A stretch of DNA of 64,000 nt from Micromonospora okii (GTDB lineage: Bacteria > Actinomycetota > Actinomycetes > Mycobacteriales > Micromonosporaceae), in assembly GCF_020884795.1 (NCBI RefSeq), contig NZ_BBZF01000021.1, positions 173,349-237,348 on the forward strand, written 5' to 3'. A program made the position numbers and the translations under genes. The notes beneath the pieces are model-generated. The model worked only from the letters and a program-made list of their open reading frames with translations. It ran no database searches and was not told the DNA's origin. Positions 42,401 through 49,419 of this stretch are shown piece by piece. The stretch's first letter is position 1, and each line of letters starts with the position of its first letter.

Positions 42401-43947
42401 AGCAGCGCCCGTTCGGTCAGCAGCGCCCCGGCCACGCGCGCCAGCGGCGCGCCGTCGGCCGCCAGGAACGACGCGAGCCGGCCCGCCTGCGCGGCCAGGG
42501 AGGCCGGGCTGCCGGCCGACACGACCAGCGGCAGCACGCCGGTGGGCGTCGGCGTCGGGGTCGGCGCGTCCTCGTCGGCGGGGGCCTCCTCGATGATCAG
42601 GTGGGCGTTGGTACCGCTGATGCCGAATCCGGACACCCCGGCCCGGCGCGGGCGGCCGTCGCGCGGCCAGTCCCGCGCCTCGGTCAGCAGTTCGACCGCG
42701 CCGGCGGACCAGTCGACCTGCGGTGTCGGCTCGTCCACGTGCAGGGTGGGCGGCAGGACCCCGTGCCGCAGGGCCTGCACCATCTTGATCACGCCGGCCA
42801 CGCCGGCGGCGGCCTGGGTGTGCCCGATGTTCGACTTGATCGAGCCCAGCCAGAGCGGACGCCCCGGCTCCCGCCCCTGCCCGTAGGTCGCCAGGAGGGC
42901 CTGCGCCTCGATCGGGTCGCCCAGGGCGGTGCCCGTGCCGTGGGCCTCCACGGCGTCCACGTCGGACGGCACCAGGCCCGCGCCGGCCAGGGCCTTGCGG
43001 ATCACCCGCTGCTGCGCCGGGCCGTTCGGCGCGGTCAGGCCGTTGGACGCGCCGTCCTGGTTCACCGCGCTGCCGCGCAACACGGCCAGGATGCGGTGGC
43101 CGCGCTCCCGCGCCACCGAGAGTCGTTCGAGGACGACCACGCCGACGCCCTCGGACCAGCCGGTGCCGTCGGCGGCGGCGGCGAACGCCTTGCTCCGCCC
43201 GTCGGCGGCCAGCACCCGCTGCCGGGAGAACGCCACGAAGGTGCCCGGCGTCGGCATCACGGTCGCGCCGCCGGCCAGGGCCATCGAGCACTCCCCCAGC
43301 CGCAGCGCCTGCGCCGCCAGGTGGATGGCGACCAGCGACGACGAGCAGGCCGTGTCGATCGTGATGGCCGGGCCCTCCAACCCGAGGGTGTACGACACCC
43401 GGCCCGACGCCACGCTCGACGCCGAACCCGTGCCCGCGAAGCCCTCCAGCTCCGGGGTGATCGAGCCCGCCCCGTAGCCCTGGGTGAACACGCCGGAGAA
43501 GACCCCGACGTCGGTGCCCTTGAGCGACAGCGGGTCGACCCCGGCGTCCTCCAGCGCCTCCCACGACGTCTCCAGCAGCAGCCGGTGCTGCGGGTCCATG
43601 ACGAGGGCCTCGCGCGGCGAGATGCCGAAGAACCCGGCGTCGAACTGCCCCGCGCCCTGGAGGAAGCCGCCCTGGCTCGTGTAGGACGTGCCGGGGCTGT
43701 CCGGGTCGGGGTCGAAGAGGCCGTCGAGGTCCCAGCCCCGGTCGTCGGGGAAGTCGGAGAGGGCGTCGACCCCGCCGGCCACGAGACGCCACAGCTCCTC
43801 CGGGGAGGAGACGCCCCCCGGGAACCGGCACGCCATGCCCACGACGGCGAGCGGCTCGTCCGCGTGCCGCGAGCCCTGCTGCTTGAGGGTGTGCAGCTCG
43901 GCCGTGACGCGCTTGAGGTACTTGAGGAGTCTATCGTCCGTGGTCAT
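33478..43947 (-). CDS. rifE: Type I polyketide synthase RifE, modules 9 and 10
   Basis: A 3489-aa protein with two KS-AT-DH-KR-ACP modules and no releasing domain. Module 9: KS from ~30 (DTACSSS, Cys ~200), AT ~555-850 (GHSIGE ~653, HAFH ~751), DH ~928 (HEIGGAVLVA, conserved Pro replaced by Ala), KR ~1384-1530 (VTGGTGSLG, LDD, active Tyr), ACP GFDSL ~1687. Module 10: KS ~1745, AT ~2275-2570 (GHSIGE, HAFH), DH ~2647 (HEIGGVVIVP), KR ~3126-3270, ACP ~3432. HAFH in both ATs means malonyl-CoA. In rifamycin, module 10 uses methylmalonyl-CoA, so this protein differs. A short N-terminal coiled stretch is the docking helix for RifD. Confidence 0.93.
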   Translation of the reverse strand: MTTDDRLLKYLKRVTAELHTLKQQGSRHADEPLAVVGMACRFPGGVSSPEELWRLVAGGVDALSDFPDDRGWDLDGLFDPDPDSPGTSYTSQGGFLQGAGQFDAGFFGISPREALVMDPQHRLLLETSWEALEDAGVDPLSLKGTDVGVFSGVFTQGYGAGSITPELEGFAGTGSASSVASGRVSYTLGLEGPAITIDTACSSSLVAIHLAAQALRLGECSMALAGGATVMPTPGTFVAFSRQRVLAADGRSKAFAAAADGTGWSEGVGVVVLERLSVARERGHRILAVLRGSAVNQDGASNGLTAPNGPAQQRVIRKALAGAGLVPSDVDAVEAHGTGTALGDPIEAQALLATYGQGREPGRPLWLGSIKSNIGHTQAAAGVAGVIKMVQALRHGVLPPTLHVDEPTPQVDWSAGAVELLTEARDWPRDGRPRRAGVSGFGISGTNAHLIIEEAPADEDAPTPTPTPTGVLPLVVSAGSPASLAAQAGRLASFLAADGAPLARVAGALLTERALLGERAVVLVDSAGEALAGLEALATGATAPNLVTGTAGAGRVVWVFPGQGSQRVGMGRGLYDRYPVFAAAFDEACGLLDECLAGWVDHPVADVVLGRAPRSGDLVNLTVFTQAGLFAVESALFRLVSSWGVRPDVVVGHSIGEISAAYAAGVLSLGDAARVVAARGRLMQALPPGGAMVAVAVTEAEVAGLLGGGVEVAAVNGPASVVLSGDEEAVLAAAEELRGRGHKAKRLVVSHAFHSARMEPMLAEFAAELADVAWGEPSIAVVSTVTGRLAGPGELADPRYWVENARRPVRFADGVAAAVAHGGSLFVELGPGAALTAMVAESAAAAGTEVTCVPALRDGRPEERSVLASVAELFVRGVAVDWAALLPPVTGHVDLPTYAFDRRNYWLPPGDSAADAASLGQSAADHPLLGAVVRLPHSDGLVFTSLLSLRTHPWLADHEIGGAVLVAGTGLVELAVRAGDEVGCPVLDELVIEAPLAVPERGGVRVLVAVGGPGETGARTVDVYSQRDGDGDDWTRHATGLLSDAPAAPGSGFDFAAWPPPGAQPVEIDSFYADLVERGYAYGPSFQGLRAVWRRGEEVFAEVALPEEHRAEAGRFGIHPALLDAALHAGMLGTATAEEAGPPVLPFAWNGTALHAAGASALRVRLVADGPSAISVEAADETGGPVVSVGSLVSRPVSTERLDTSAAGIRDALFRVDWSALPTTAGGAAPSWVPVATVDDVAALAGDAPTAAVLEAAGGDDALAVTARVLGVVQAWLAAGPEESRLVVVTRGAVPAGDGAVVDPGAAAVWGLVRSAQAENPDRIVLLDLDPAAVDGPEAVLGAVLASGEPQVAVRGTTLSAPRLARTTEPAGDTPAAFGPEDTVLVTGGTGSLGALVARHLVSRHGVRRLVLASRRGPAADGAPELVAELTGQGAAVSVVACDVSDRDQTAALLAEHRPTGVVHTAGVLDDGVIGALTPERLATVFAPKVDAVRHLDELTRGLDLRAFVIFSSASGVFGSAGQGNYAAANAFLDAAVARRRAAGLPGVSLAWGLWDQTDGMTAHLGGADQARMSRGGVLAMTPAEGMELFDAAVASGPALLVPVKLDLRASRANVPYLLRDLVRPRRQQARSAAAGDGGLARRLAGLGAAEREALLLDLVRGQVAVVLGHSGADAVRPDAAFKDAGFDSLTSVELRNRLREATGMKLPATLVFDYPTPVALARYLRDELGEPAAGAPAAVVAVAAPDEPIAIVGMACRLPGGVENPDDLWRMVFEGREGVSPFPEDRGWDLDGLFDPDPDRRGTSYTSQGGFLQGAGLFDAGFFGISPREALAMDPQQRLLLETSWEALEGVGIDPASLKGTDVGVFTGVSAQGYGIGVPAPELEGFASTAGASSVASGRVSYVFGFEGPAVTIDTACSSSLVAMHLAAQALRSGECSMALAGGVTVMATPGTFVAFSRQRGLAGDGRCKAYADGADGTGWAEGVGVVVLERLSVARERGHRVLAVLRGSAVNQDGASNGLTAPNGPAQQRVIRRALAGAGLTPSDVDVVEGHGTGTALGDPIEVQALLATYGQGRDPGSPLWLGSIKSNIGHAQSAAGVAGVIKMVQALRHDVLPPTLHVSRPTSQVDWSVGEVELLTEARKWSRNGRPRRAGVSSFGISGTNAHLIIEEAPPEEARPVPAEAPDAVVPLVVSARSAGALAGQAGRLAAFVEDSGEVPPAGVARALASGRSVFGERAVLVAGSREETLTGLRALADRGTAPGLVVGRVAASGLPGRVVWVFPGQGSQRVGMGRGLYDRYPVFAAAFDEACGLLDECLAGWVDHPVADVVLGRAPRSGDLVNLTVFTQAGLFAVESALFRLVSSWGVRPDVVVGHSIGEISAAYAAGVLSLGDAARVVAARGRLMQALPPGGAMVAVAVTEAEVAGLLGGGVEVAAVNGPASVVLSGDEEAVLAAAEELRGRGHKTKRLVVSHAFHSARMEPMLEAFAAELAGVVWQPPVVPVVSNLTGRLAGPGELEDPRYWVEHVRRPVRFADGVAAAVAHGGSHFVELGPGAALTPMVAETATEAVCVPALRDGRPEERSVLASVAELFVRGVAVDWAATLPAGPASTRVDLPTYAFDHEHYWLHATEPATDAASLGQSAADHPLLGAVVELPHSDGLVFTSLLSLRTHPWLADHEIGGVVIVPGSGLVELAVRAGDEAGCSVLDELVIEAPLVVPESGGVRVQVALGGPNGRGARTVDVYSRPDDADPGAWTRHATGMLTGAPAARERFDFTAWPPAGAEPVDIGGGYGRLARVGYGYGATFRAVRAVWRRGEELFAEVALPEEHRAEAGRFGIHPALLDAALHSTMLAAPAGGGDAEGEPDGRELSLPFAWNGLRLHAAGAAVLRVRVTSPEPDAMSLQAGDEAGGPVVTLDSLVGRRISAEQLDAAAAGGARADSLFRVDWTPLPPPDGVPAPSWLPVADAEQVANLADDVLSGAADAPAVAVLEAVGDGTDVLGLTSRVLDAVQCWLDGGGLEACRLVVATRGAVPAGDGAVGDPAGAAVWGLVRAAQAENPDRIVLVDLDPAAGDAAESVLGPLLASGEPQVAVRGGALSVPRLARATAAVPADPAAFDPDSTVLVTGGTGSLGGLVARHLTSRYGVRRLVLASRRGPDAEGAAALVADLAARGAEVSVVACDMSDRDRVAALLAEHRPTAVVHTAGVSDAGVIGTVTPERLAEVFAPKVDAVRHLDELTRGMDLTAFVVYSSVSAVFMGAGSGSYAAANAFLDGLMAHRRSLGLPGLSLAWGLWDQSTGMAANTDELTRARMSRRGGLLALTPTEGMELFDAALGAEQALLVPAKLDLRGVRADASAGGVVPHMLRDLVRAGRQLAHTAAAGDERGRLTERLAGLPAADQEKILLDLVRAEVAAVLGHGPTHHVDADQGLFEIGFDSLTAIELRNRLRDLTDTKIAANLVFAYPTPEMIAAHLRELLGGDQATNPVAISV
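33873..34274. repeat. KR10/ACP10 linker tract nearly identical to KR5 (60756-61157)
   Basis: About 400 bp of the module 10 KR C-terminal part and post-KR linker matches the module 5 KR at offset 26883, with long runs of identity and differences clustered around 33980-34016. Encodes the shared 'VFMGAGSGSYAAANAFLDGL' and 'GLRGVRADASAGG'-type segments (RifE reads LDLRGVRADASAGG). Points to gene conversion between rifE and rifB. Confidence 0.7.
35750..35897. repeat. DH10 tract nearly identical to DH6 (57392-57539)
   Basis: Roughly 147 bp in the module 10 DH match the module 6 DH at offset 21642, with one or two mismatches by eye. A further short exchange tract within the synthase. Confidence 0.65.
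36496..37125. repeat. AT10 copy of the 630-bp AT9/AT10 repeat
   Basis: This stretch is the same as 41661-42290 at offset 5165; by eye only three bases differ (near 36544, 36552 and 36689). It covers the malonyl AT from GQGSQ through GHSIGE to HAFH. Codon choice inside is richer in A (CCA, ACA, GCA, CAA on the + strand) than in flanking modules. Confidence 0.9.
41661..42290. repeat. AT9 copy of the 630-bp AT9/AT10 repeat
   Basis: Partner of 36496-37125, in direct orientation 5.2 kb away within rifE. Homologous recombination between the two would delete or duplicate one module. Confidence 0.9.
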
Positions 43948-44000
43948 TCTCGTCAGTCCTCACGAAGGTCTTGATGGGGGCGGGACGCCTCGGGTCGGGG

Positions 44001-47000
44001 TCAGCCGAGCCCGAGCTCCGCGTCGATGAAGTCGAGGACCTCGTCGGCGGACGCGGAGTCGAGCTGCTCCGCGACCGTGGTGCCGTCCGCCTGCTCGCGG
44101 ACTCCGTTGCACTTGGCCACCAGGCCCTGTAGGCGCAGCGTGATGGCGGATCGCGCGGACTCGTCGAGGGCCAGGCTGCCGATCAGCGACTCGACGTCGG
44201 CGATCCGGGCGTTCACCCGGGACAGCGGATCGCCGCCGGCCCCGAGCTCGTCGCGCAGGTGCCGGGCGAGGACCAGCGGGGTGGGGTGGTCGAAGACGAG
44301 CGTGGCGGGCAGCTTCAGCCCGGTCGCCTCGCGCAGCCGGTTGCGCAGCTCCACCGAGGTCAGCGAGTCGAACCCGGCCTCCTTGAACGCCCCGTCGGGC
44401 CGTACGGCCGCCGGGTCGGAGTGGCCGAGCACGACCGCGACCTGGCCGCGCACCAGGTCCAGCAGCAGCGTCTCCTGCTCCTCGGGGCCGAGCCCGGCGA
44501 GCCGGCGGGCCAGGCCGCCGTCGTCGCCGGACGCCGCCCGCGCCTGCTGCCGCCCGGCCCGGACCAGGCCGCGCAGCAGGTGCGGCACCGCGCCGCCGGC
44601 CCGCACCTCCCGCAGGTCGAGCTTGACCGGCACCAGCAGGGCCTGGTCGGCGGCGAGGGCGGCGTCGAACAGCTCCATGCCCTCCGTGGCCGTCATGGGC
44701 CGCACGCCGCCCCGGCTCATCCGCGCCTGGTCCGCCCCGCCGAGGTGGGCGGTCATGCCCGTGGCCTGCTCCCACAGGCCCCACGCGAGCGACAGCCCGG
44801 GCAGGCCGGCCGCCCGGCGGTTCGCCATCGCCGCGTCGAGGAAGGCGTTCGCCGCCGCGTAGTTGCCCTGGCCGGGGGAGCCGAACACGCCCGAGCCGGA
44901 GGAGAACACCACGAACGCGTCGAGGTCGCGGTCGCGGGTCAGCTCGTCCAGCAGCGGCACCGCGTCGACCTTGGGGGCGAACACGGTGGCCAGCCGCCCG
45001 GGGGTCAGCGCCCCGATCACGCCGTCGTCCAGCACGCCCGCCGTGTGCACGACGGCGGTCGGGGGGTGCGCGGCCAGCAGGGCCGCCACCTGGTCGCGGT
45101 CGGTGGCGTCGCAGGCGACGACGGAGACCGCCGCGCCCCGGTCGGTCAGCTCGCCGACCAGGTCCGCGATGCCCTCGGCGGCCGGGCCGCGCCGGCTGGC
45201 CAGCACGAGACGCCGCACGCCGTGGCGGGCGACCAGGTGCCGGGCCACCACCGCCCCGAGCACGCCCGCGCCGGAGACCAGGACCGTGGAGTCGGGGCGG
45301 AAGACAACGGGCACGTCCGGCGCCCGGTCGTCGGCGCGGGCGAGGCGCGGGACGAGCAGGGCCGCGCCACGCGCGGCGACCTGCGGTTCCCCGCTGGCCA
45401 GCACCGCGCCCAGCACCGCCTCCGGCCCGTCGACGGCGGCGGGGTCCAGGTCCAGCAGGACGATCCGGTCCGGGTTCTCGGCCTGCGCGGAACGCACCAG
45501 ACCCCACACCGCCGCCGCGCCCGGGTCGACCACCGCGCCGTCACCGGCGGGCACCGCCCCCCGGGTCACGACCACCAGCCGCGACTCCTGCGGCCCGTCC
45601 AGCCAGGTCTGCACGTCGGCCAGCACCCGCGAGGTCGCGGCCAGCGCGTCGTCGCCGCCGGCCACCTCCAGGATCTCGGCGTCGACCGGGGCGGGGGCCA
45701 CCGCCGGGGCGGGCAGTTCGGTCCACTCCACGCGGAACAGCGAGTCACGGGGCCGCGTCGTCGCGGCGAGCTTCGCCACGGCCACCGGCCGGGACGCGAC
45801 GGAGTCGACGGTCAGCACCGGGCCGCCGGCCGCGTCCGCCGCCTCCAGCGCCACGGTGCCGGCCGCGCGGGGCGTCAGCCGCACGCGCAGCGCCGGGGCG
45901 CCCCCGGCGTGCAGCGCCAGCCCGGCCCAGTCCAGCGGCAGCCGGGGCCCGTCCGCGTCGTCCCCGGCGTCGGGCAGGACCGGCTGCACGGCCGCGTCCA
46001 GCAGGGCGGGGTGGATGCCGTACGCGGCGGCGTCCGCACGGTGCTCCTCGGGCAGGGCGACCTCGGCGAAGACCTCCTCGCCCCGCCGCCACACCGCCCG
46101 CACCCCCCGGAACGCGGGCCCGTACGCGTGGCCGCGCTCGGCCAGCTCCGGGTAGAGGTCGTCGGCCTCGACCGGCTGGGCGCCCGGCGGCGGCCAGGCC
46201 GTGAAGTCGAACTCCGGCGTCGGCGCGGGCGCGGCGGAGAGCGTGCCGGTGGCGTGCCGCGTCCAGGCGTCCCCGCCGTCGTCGGGCTGGGAGTACACCT
46301 CCACGGCGCGGACCCCGCCGTCGTCGGGTGCGCCCACCGCGACCTGGACGCGCACGCCGCCGTGCTCGGGCACGACCAGCGGGGCCTCCGTGACGAGTTC
46401 GTCCAGCGTCGGGCAGCCCACCTCGTCGCCGGCGCGCACCGCCAGCTCGACCAGGACGCCGGCGGGCAGGAGCAGCGCGCCGCCGACCGCGTGGTCGGCC
46501 AGCCACGGGTGGGACCGCAGCGACAGGCGGGCGGTGCAGACCAGTTCCTGCGAGCGGGGCAGCGCGACCGTCGCGCCCAGCAGCGGGTGATCCGCCGCGG
46601 ACTGGCCCAGCGACGCCGCGTCGGTCGCGGACTCCTCGGTCTGGAGCCAGAAGTGCTGGTGGTCGAACGCGTAGGTCGGCAGGTCCGGGTGCCCGGCCAC
46701 GGGCGGCAGGACGCCGGCCCAGTCGACCGCGACGCCCCGGACGAAGAGCTCGGCCACGGAGGTCAGGAACCGGCGCGGGCCCCCGTCGTCGCGGCGCAGC
46801 GTGCCGGTCACCACCGCGTCGTCGGCGGTCTCGCTGATCGGCTGGACGAGCACCGGGTGGGCGCTGACCTCCACGAACACCCGGTGTCCCGCCGCGAGCA
46901 GGCCGGCCACCGCCGGGCCGAAGCGGACCTGGTGGCGCAGGTTGCGGTACCAGTAGTCGCCGTCCACGACCCCGGGATCGGTGATCCACTCGCCGGTGAC

Positions 47001-49358
47001 CGTGGAGAGGAACGGCACCGTCGGCGCCTGCGCGGTGATCCCGGCCAGGGCCCCGGCCAGCGTCTCGCGGATGTCCTCCACGTGCCGCGAGTGCGAGGCG
47101 TAGTCCACCGCCACCCGCCGCACCCGCACGCCCTGGCCGGTCAGCGACTCCAGCGCCTCGTCCAACGCCCCGGCGTCACCGGCCACCACCACCGACGACG
47201 GGCCGTTCACCGCCGCCACCTCGACCCGGTCCGCCCACGGCTCCAGCAGGGCCCGGGCGTCGGGTTCGGACAGCGCCACCGAGGCCATGCCGCCCCGGCC
47301 GGAGAGCTTCGCGGCGATGGCCTGGCTGCGCAGCGCCACCACCCGCGCCGCGTCCTCCAGCGACAGCGCGCCGGCCACGCACGTCGCCGCGATCTCGCCC
47401 TGCGAGTGACCCACCACCGCGTCGGGCCGTACGCCCACCGACGACCAGACCGCCGCCAGGCCCAGCATGACCGCGAAGCTCGCCGGCTGCACCACGTCGA
47501 CCCGGTCGAGCAGGTCCACGTCGCCGCGCAGCACGTCCCCCAGCGACCAGTCGATCCACGGCGTCAGGGCGTCGGCGCACTCGGCGATCCGCTTGGCGAA
47601 GACCGGCGAGGAGTCGAGCAGCTCCCGGCCCATGCCGACCCACTGCGAGCCCTGGCCCGGGAAGACCCACACGACCTTCCCCGGCGTCCCGGCCCCGCCG
47701 GTCACCAGGCCGGCGGCGTCCTCGCCCCGGGCGAGCGCGCCGAGCCCGGCGAGGGCCTGCTCGGCGGTGCCGGCCACCACCACGGCGCGCTCGTCGAGCA
47801 GGGCCCGGCCGGACACCAGCGCGCCGGCCACCGCCGGCAGCGGGGCCGCGCCCGTCTCCAGGTACGACGCCAGCCGGCCGGCCTGCCCGGCCAGCGCCCC
47901 GGCGCCGCGCGCCGACAGCACCAGCGGCACCACCGCGTCGGGCTGGGCCGGCGCGGCCGGGGTCGGCTCCTCGGGCGCCTCCTCGATGATCAGGTGCGCG
48001 TTCGTCCCGCTGATCCCGAACGAGGAGACCCCCGCCCGGCGCGGGCGCTCGCCGCGCGGCCACGGGCGCGCCTCGGTCAGCAGCTCCACCGCGCCGGCCG
48101 ACCAGTCCACCTCCGCCGTCGGCGCGTCGACGTGCAGCGTCGCCGGGAGGACGCCGTGCCGCAACGCCTGCACCATCTTGATCACACCGGCCACGCCCGC
48201 CGCCGCCTGCGTGTGCCCGATGTTCGACTTCACCGAGCCCAGCCACAGCGGGCGCGCCGGGTCGCGGTCCTGCCCGTAGGTGGCCAGCAGCGCCTGCGCC
48301 TCGATCGGGTCGCCCAGCACCGTGCCGGTGCCGTGGCCCTCGACGACGTCGACGTCGGCCGCCGACAGCCCGGCGTTGGCCAGCGCGGCGCGGATCACCC
48401 GCTGCTGCGACGGCCCGTTCGGCGCGGTCAGCCCGTTCGACGCGCCGTCCTGGTTCACCGCGATGCCGCGCAGCACCGCCAGCACCCGGTGCCCGCGCTC
48501 GCGCGCCACCGACAGGCGTTCCAGCAGCACCACGCCGACGCCCTCGGCCAGGCCCATCCCGTCCGCGCCGTCCGCGTACGCCTTGCACCGCCCGTCGGTC
48601 GCCAGCCCCCGCTGCCGGGAGAACGACAGGAAGGAGCCCGGCTGGGCCATCACCATCGCGCCGCCCGCCAGCGCCGCCGAGCACTCCCCCTGCCGCAGCG
48701 CCTGCACGGCCAGGTGCATCGCCACCAGCGACGACGAGCACCCGGTGTCCACGGTCACGGCGGGGCCCTCGAAACCGAACACGTACGACACCCGGCCGGT
48801 CGCGATGCACGGCGCGGCGCCCGTGCCCGCGAAGCCCTCCAGCTCCGGCGCGACCTGGCGGCCGGAGCCGGCGCCGTAGCCCTGGGCGGAGAGCCCGGTG
48901 AAGACGCCGACGTCGGCGCCCCGCCACGACGACGGGTCGACGCCGGCCCGCTCCATCGCCTCCCAGGAGGTCTCCAGCAGCAACCGCTGCTGCGGGTCCA
49001 TCGCCAGGGCCTCGCGCGGCGAGATGCCGAAGAACCCCGCGTCGAAGAGCCCCGCGCCGCCGAGGAAGCCACCCTGGCTCGTGTACGACGTGCCCGGGCG
49101 GTCCGGGTCCGGGTCGAACAGTCCCTCCAGGTCCCAGCCCCGGTCGGTGGGGAAGCCGGCCACGGTGTCGGTGCCGTTCGCCACGACGTGCCACAGCTCC
49201 TCGGGCGAGGAGACGCCGCCCGGGTACCGGCACGCCATCCCGACGATGGCGATCGGCTCCCGCGCCTGCTCCTCGACCTCGCGCAGCCGCTTGCGGGCGT
49301 CGCGGGCGTCGCCGATGGCCCTCTTGAGGTAGTCGCGGAGTTGTACCTCGTCAGCCAT
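44001..49358 (-). CDS. rifD: Type I polyketide synthase RifD, module 8
   Basis: A 1785-aa single module, the same size class as RifD. KS ~31-455 has DTGCSSS instead of DTACSSS (Cys ~203 kept), VEGHGTGT and NIGHTQAAAG. AT ~560-860 has GHSQGE ~649 and YASH ~752, meaning methylmalonyl-CoA. DH ~922 keeps HAVGGALLLP and LLDAAVQ, KR ~1358-1500 has LDD and an active Tyr, and ACP GFDSL is at ~1662. Rifamycin keeps a hydroxyl at the position this module reduces, so the DH is expected to be silent despite intact motifs. A C-terminal docking helix follows the ACP; an N-terminal coiled coil accepts RifC. Confidence 0.92.
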   Translation of the reverse strand: MADEVQLRDYLKRAIGDARDARKRLREVEEQAREPIAIVGMACRYPGGVSSPEELWHVVANGTDTVAGFPTDRGWDLEGLFDPDPDRPGTSYTSQGGFLGGAGLFDAGFFGISPREALAMDPQQRLLLETSWEAMERAGVDPSSWRGADVGVFTGLSAQGYGAGSGRQVAPELEGFAGTGAAPCIATGRVSYVFGFEGPAVTVDTGCSSSLVAMHLAVQALRQGECSAALAGGAMVMAQPGSFLSFSRQRGLATDGRCKAYADGADGMGLAEGVGVVLLERLSVARERGHRVLAVLRGIAVNQDGASNGLTAPNGPSQQRVIRAALANAGLSAADVDVVEGHGTGTVLGDPIEAQALLATYGQDRDPARPLWLGSVKSNIGHTQAAAGVAGVIKMVQALRHGVLPATLHVDAPTAEVDWSAGAVELLTEARPWPRGERPRRAGVSSFGISGTNAHLIIEEAPEEPTPAAPAQPDAVVPLVLSARGAGALAGQAGRLASYLETGAAPLPAVAGALVSGRALLDERAVVVAGTAEQALAGLGALARGEDAAGLVTGGAGTPGKVVWVFPGQGSQWVGMGRELLDSSPVFAKRIAECADALTPWIDWSLGDVLRGDVDLLDRVDVVQPASFAVMLGLAAVWSSVGVRPDAVVGHSQGEIAATCVAGALSLEDAARVVALRSQAIAAKLSGRGGMASVALSEPDARALLEPWADRVEVAAVNGPSSVVVAGDAGALDEALESLTGQGVRVRRVAVDYASHSRHVEDIRETLAGALAGITAQAPTVPFLSTVTGEWITDPGVVDGDYWYRNLRHQVRFGPAVAGLLAAGHRVFVEVSAHPVLVQPISETADDAVVTGTLRRDDGGPRRFLTSVAELFVRGVAVDWAGVLPPVAGHPDLPTYAFDHQHFWLQTEESATDAASLGQSAADHPLLGATVALPRSQELVCTARLSLRSHPWLADHAVGGALLLPAGVLVELAVRAGDEVGCPTLDELVTEAPLVVPEHGGVRVQVAVGAPDDGGVRAVEVYSQPDDGGDAWTRHATGTLSAAPAPTPEFDFTAWPPPGAQPVEADDLYPELAERGHAYGPAFRGVRAVWRRGEEVFAEVALPEEHRADAAAYGIHPALLDAAVQPVLPDAGDDADGPRLPLDWAGLALHAGGAPALRVRLTPRAAGTVALEAADAAGGPVLTVDSVASRPVAVAKLAATTRPRDSLFRVEWTELPAPAVAPAPVDAEILEVAGGDDALAATSRVLADVQTWLDGPQESRLVVVTRGAVPAGDGAVVDPGAAAVWGLVRSAQAENPDRIVLLDLDPAAVDGPEAVLGAVLASGEPQVAARGAALLVPRLARADDRAPDVPVVFRPDSTVLVSGAGVLGAVVARHLVARHGVRRLVLASRRGPAAEGIADLVGELTDRGAAVSVVACDATDRDQVAALLAAHPPTAVVHTAGVLDDGVIGALTPGRLATVFAPKVDAVPLLDELTRDRDLDAFVVFSSGSGVFGSPGQGNYAAANAFLDAAMANRRAAGLPGLSLAWGLWEQATGMTAHLGGADQARMSRGGVRPMTATEGMELFDAALAADQALLVPVKLDLREVRAGGAVPHLLRGLVRAGRQQARAASGDDGGLARRLAGLGPEEQETLLLDLVRGQVAVVLGHSDPAAVRPDGAFKEAGFDSLTSVELRNRLREATGLKLPATLVFDHPTPLVLARHLRDELGAGGDPLSRVNARIADVESLIGSLALDESARSAITLRLQGLVAKCNGVREQADGTTVAEQLDSASADEVLDFIDAELGLG
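46896..47462. repeat. AT8 tract nearly identical to AT7 (52489-53055)
   Basis: About 567 bp of the methylmalonyl AT match the module 7 AT at offset 5593 with roughly ten mismatches by eye, while flanking DH and linker sequence is clearly diverged. A second case of AT homogenisation, here between rifD and rifC. Confidence 0.75.
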
Positions 49359-49419
49359 TGAAACTCAGCTCCCCGGGATGTTCGTGTGTGCGGTTGCCGT
49401 AGCGCGGGTCGGGCGGTGG

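Noticed and set aside
38170..43974. Very long open frames on the + strand across the synthase genes (for example 1934 codons here, and others at 44259-49361 and 49378-54513)
   Set aside because: They are exact antisense to rifE, rifD and rifC, their composition follows third-position GC bias, and they show no domains. The minus frames carry complete KS, AT, DH, KR and ACP motifs.
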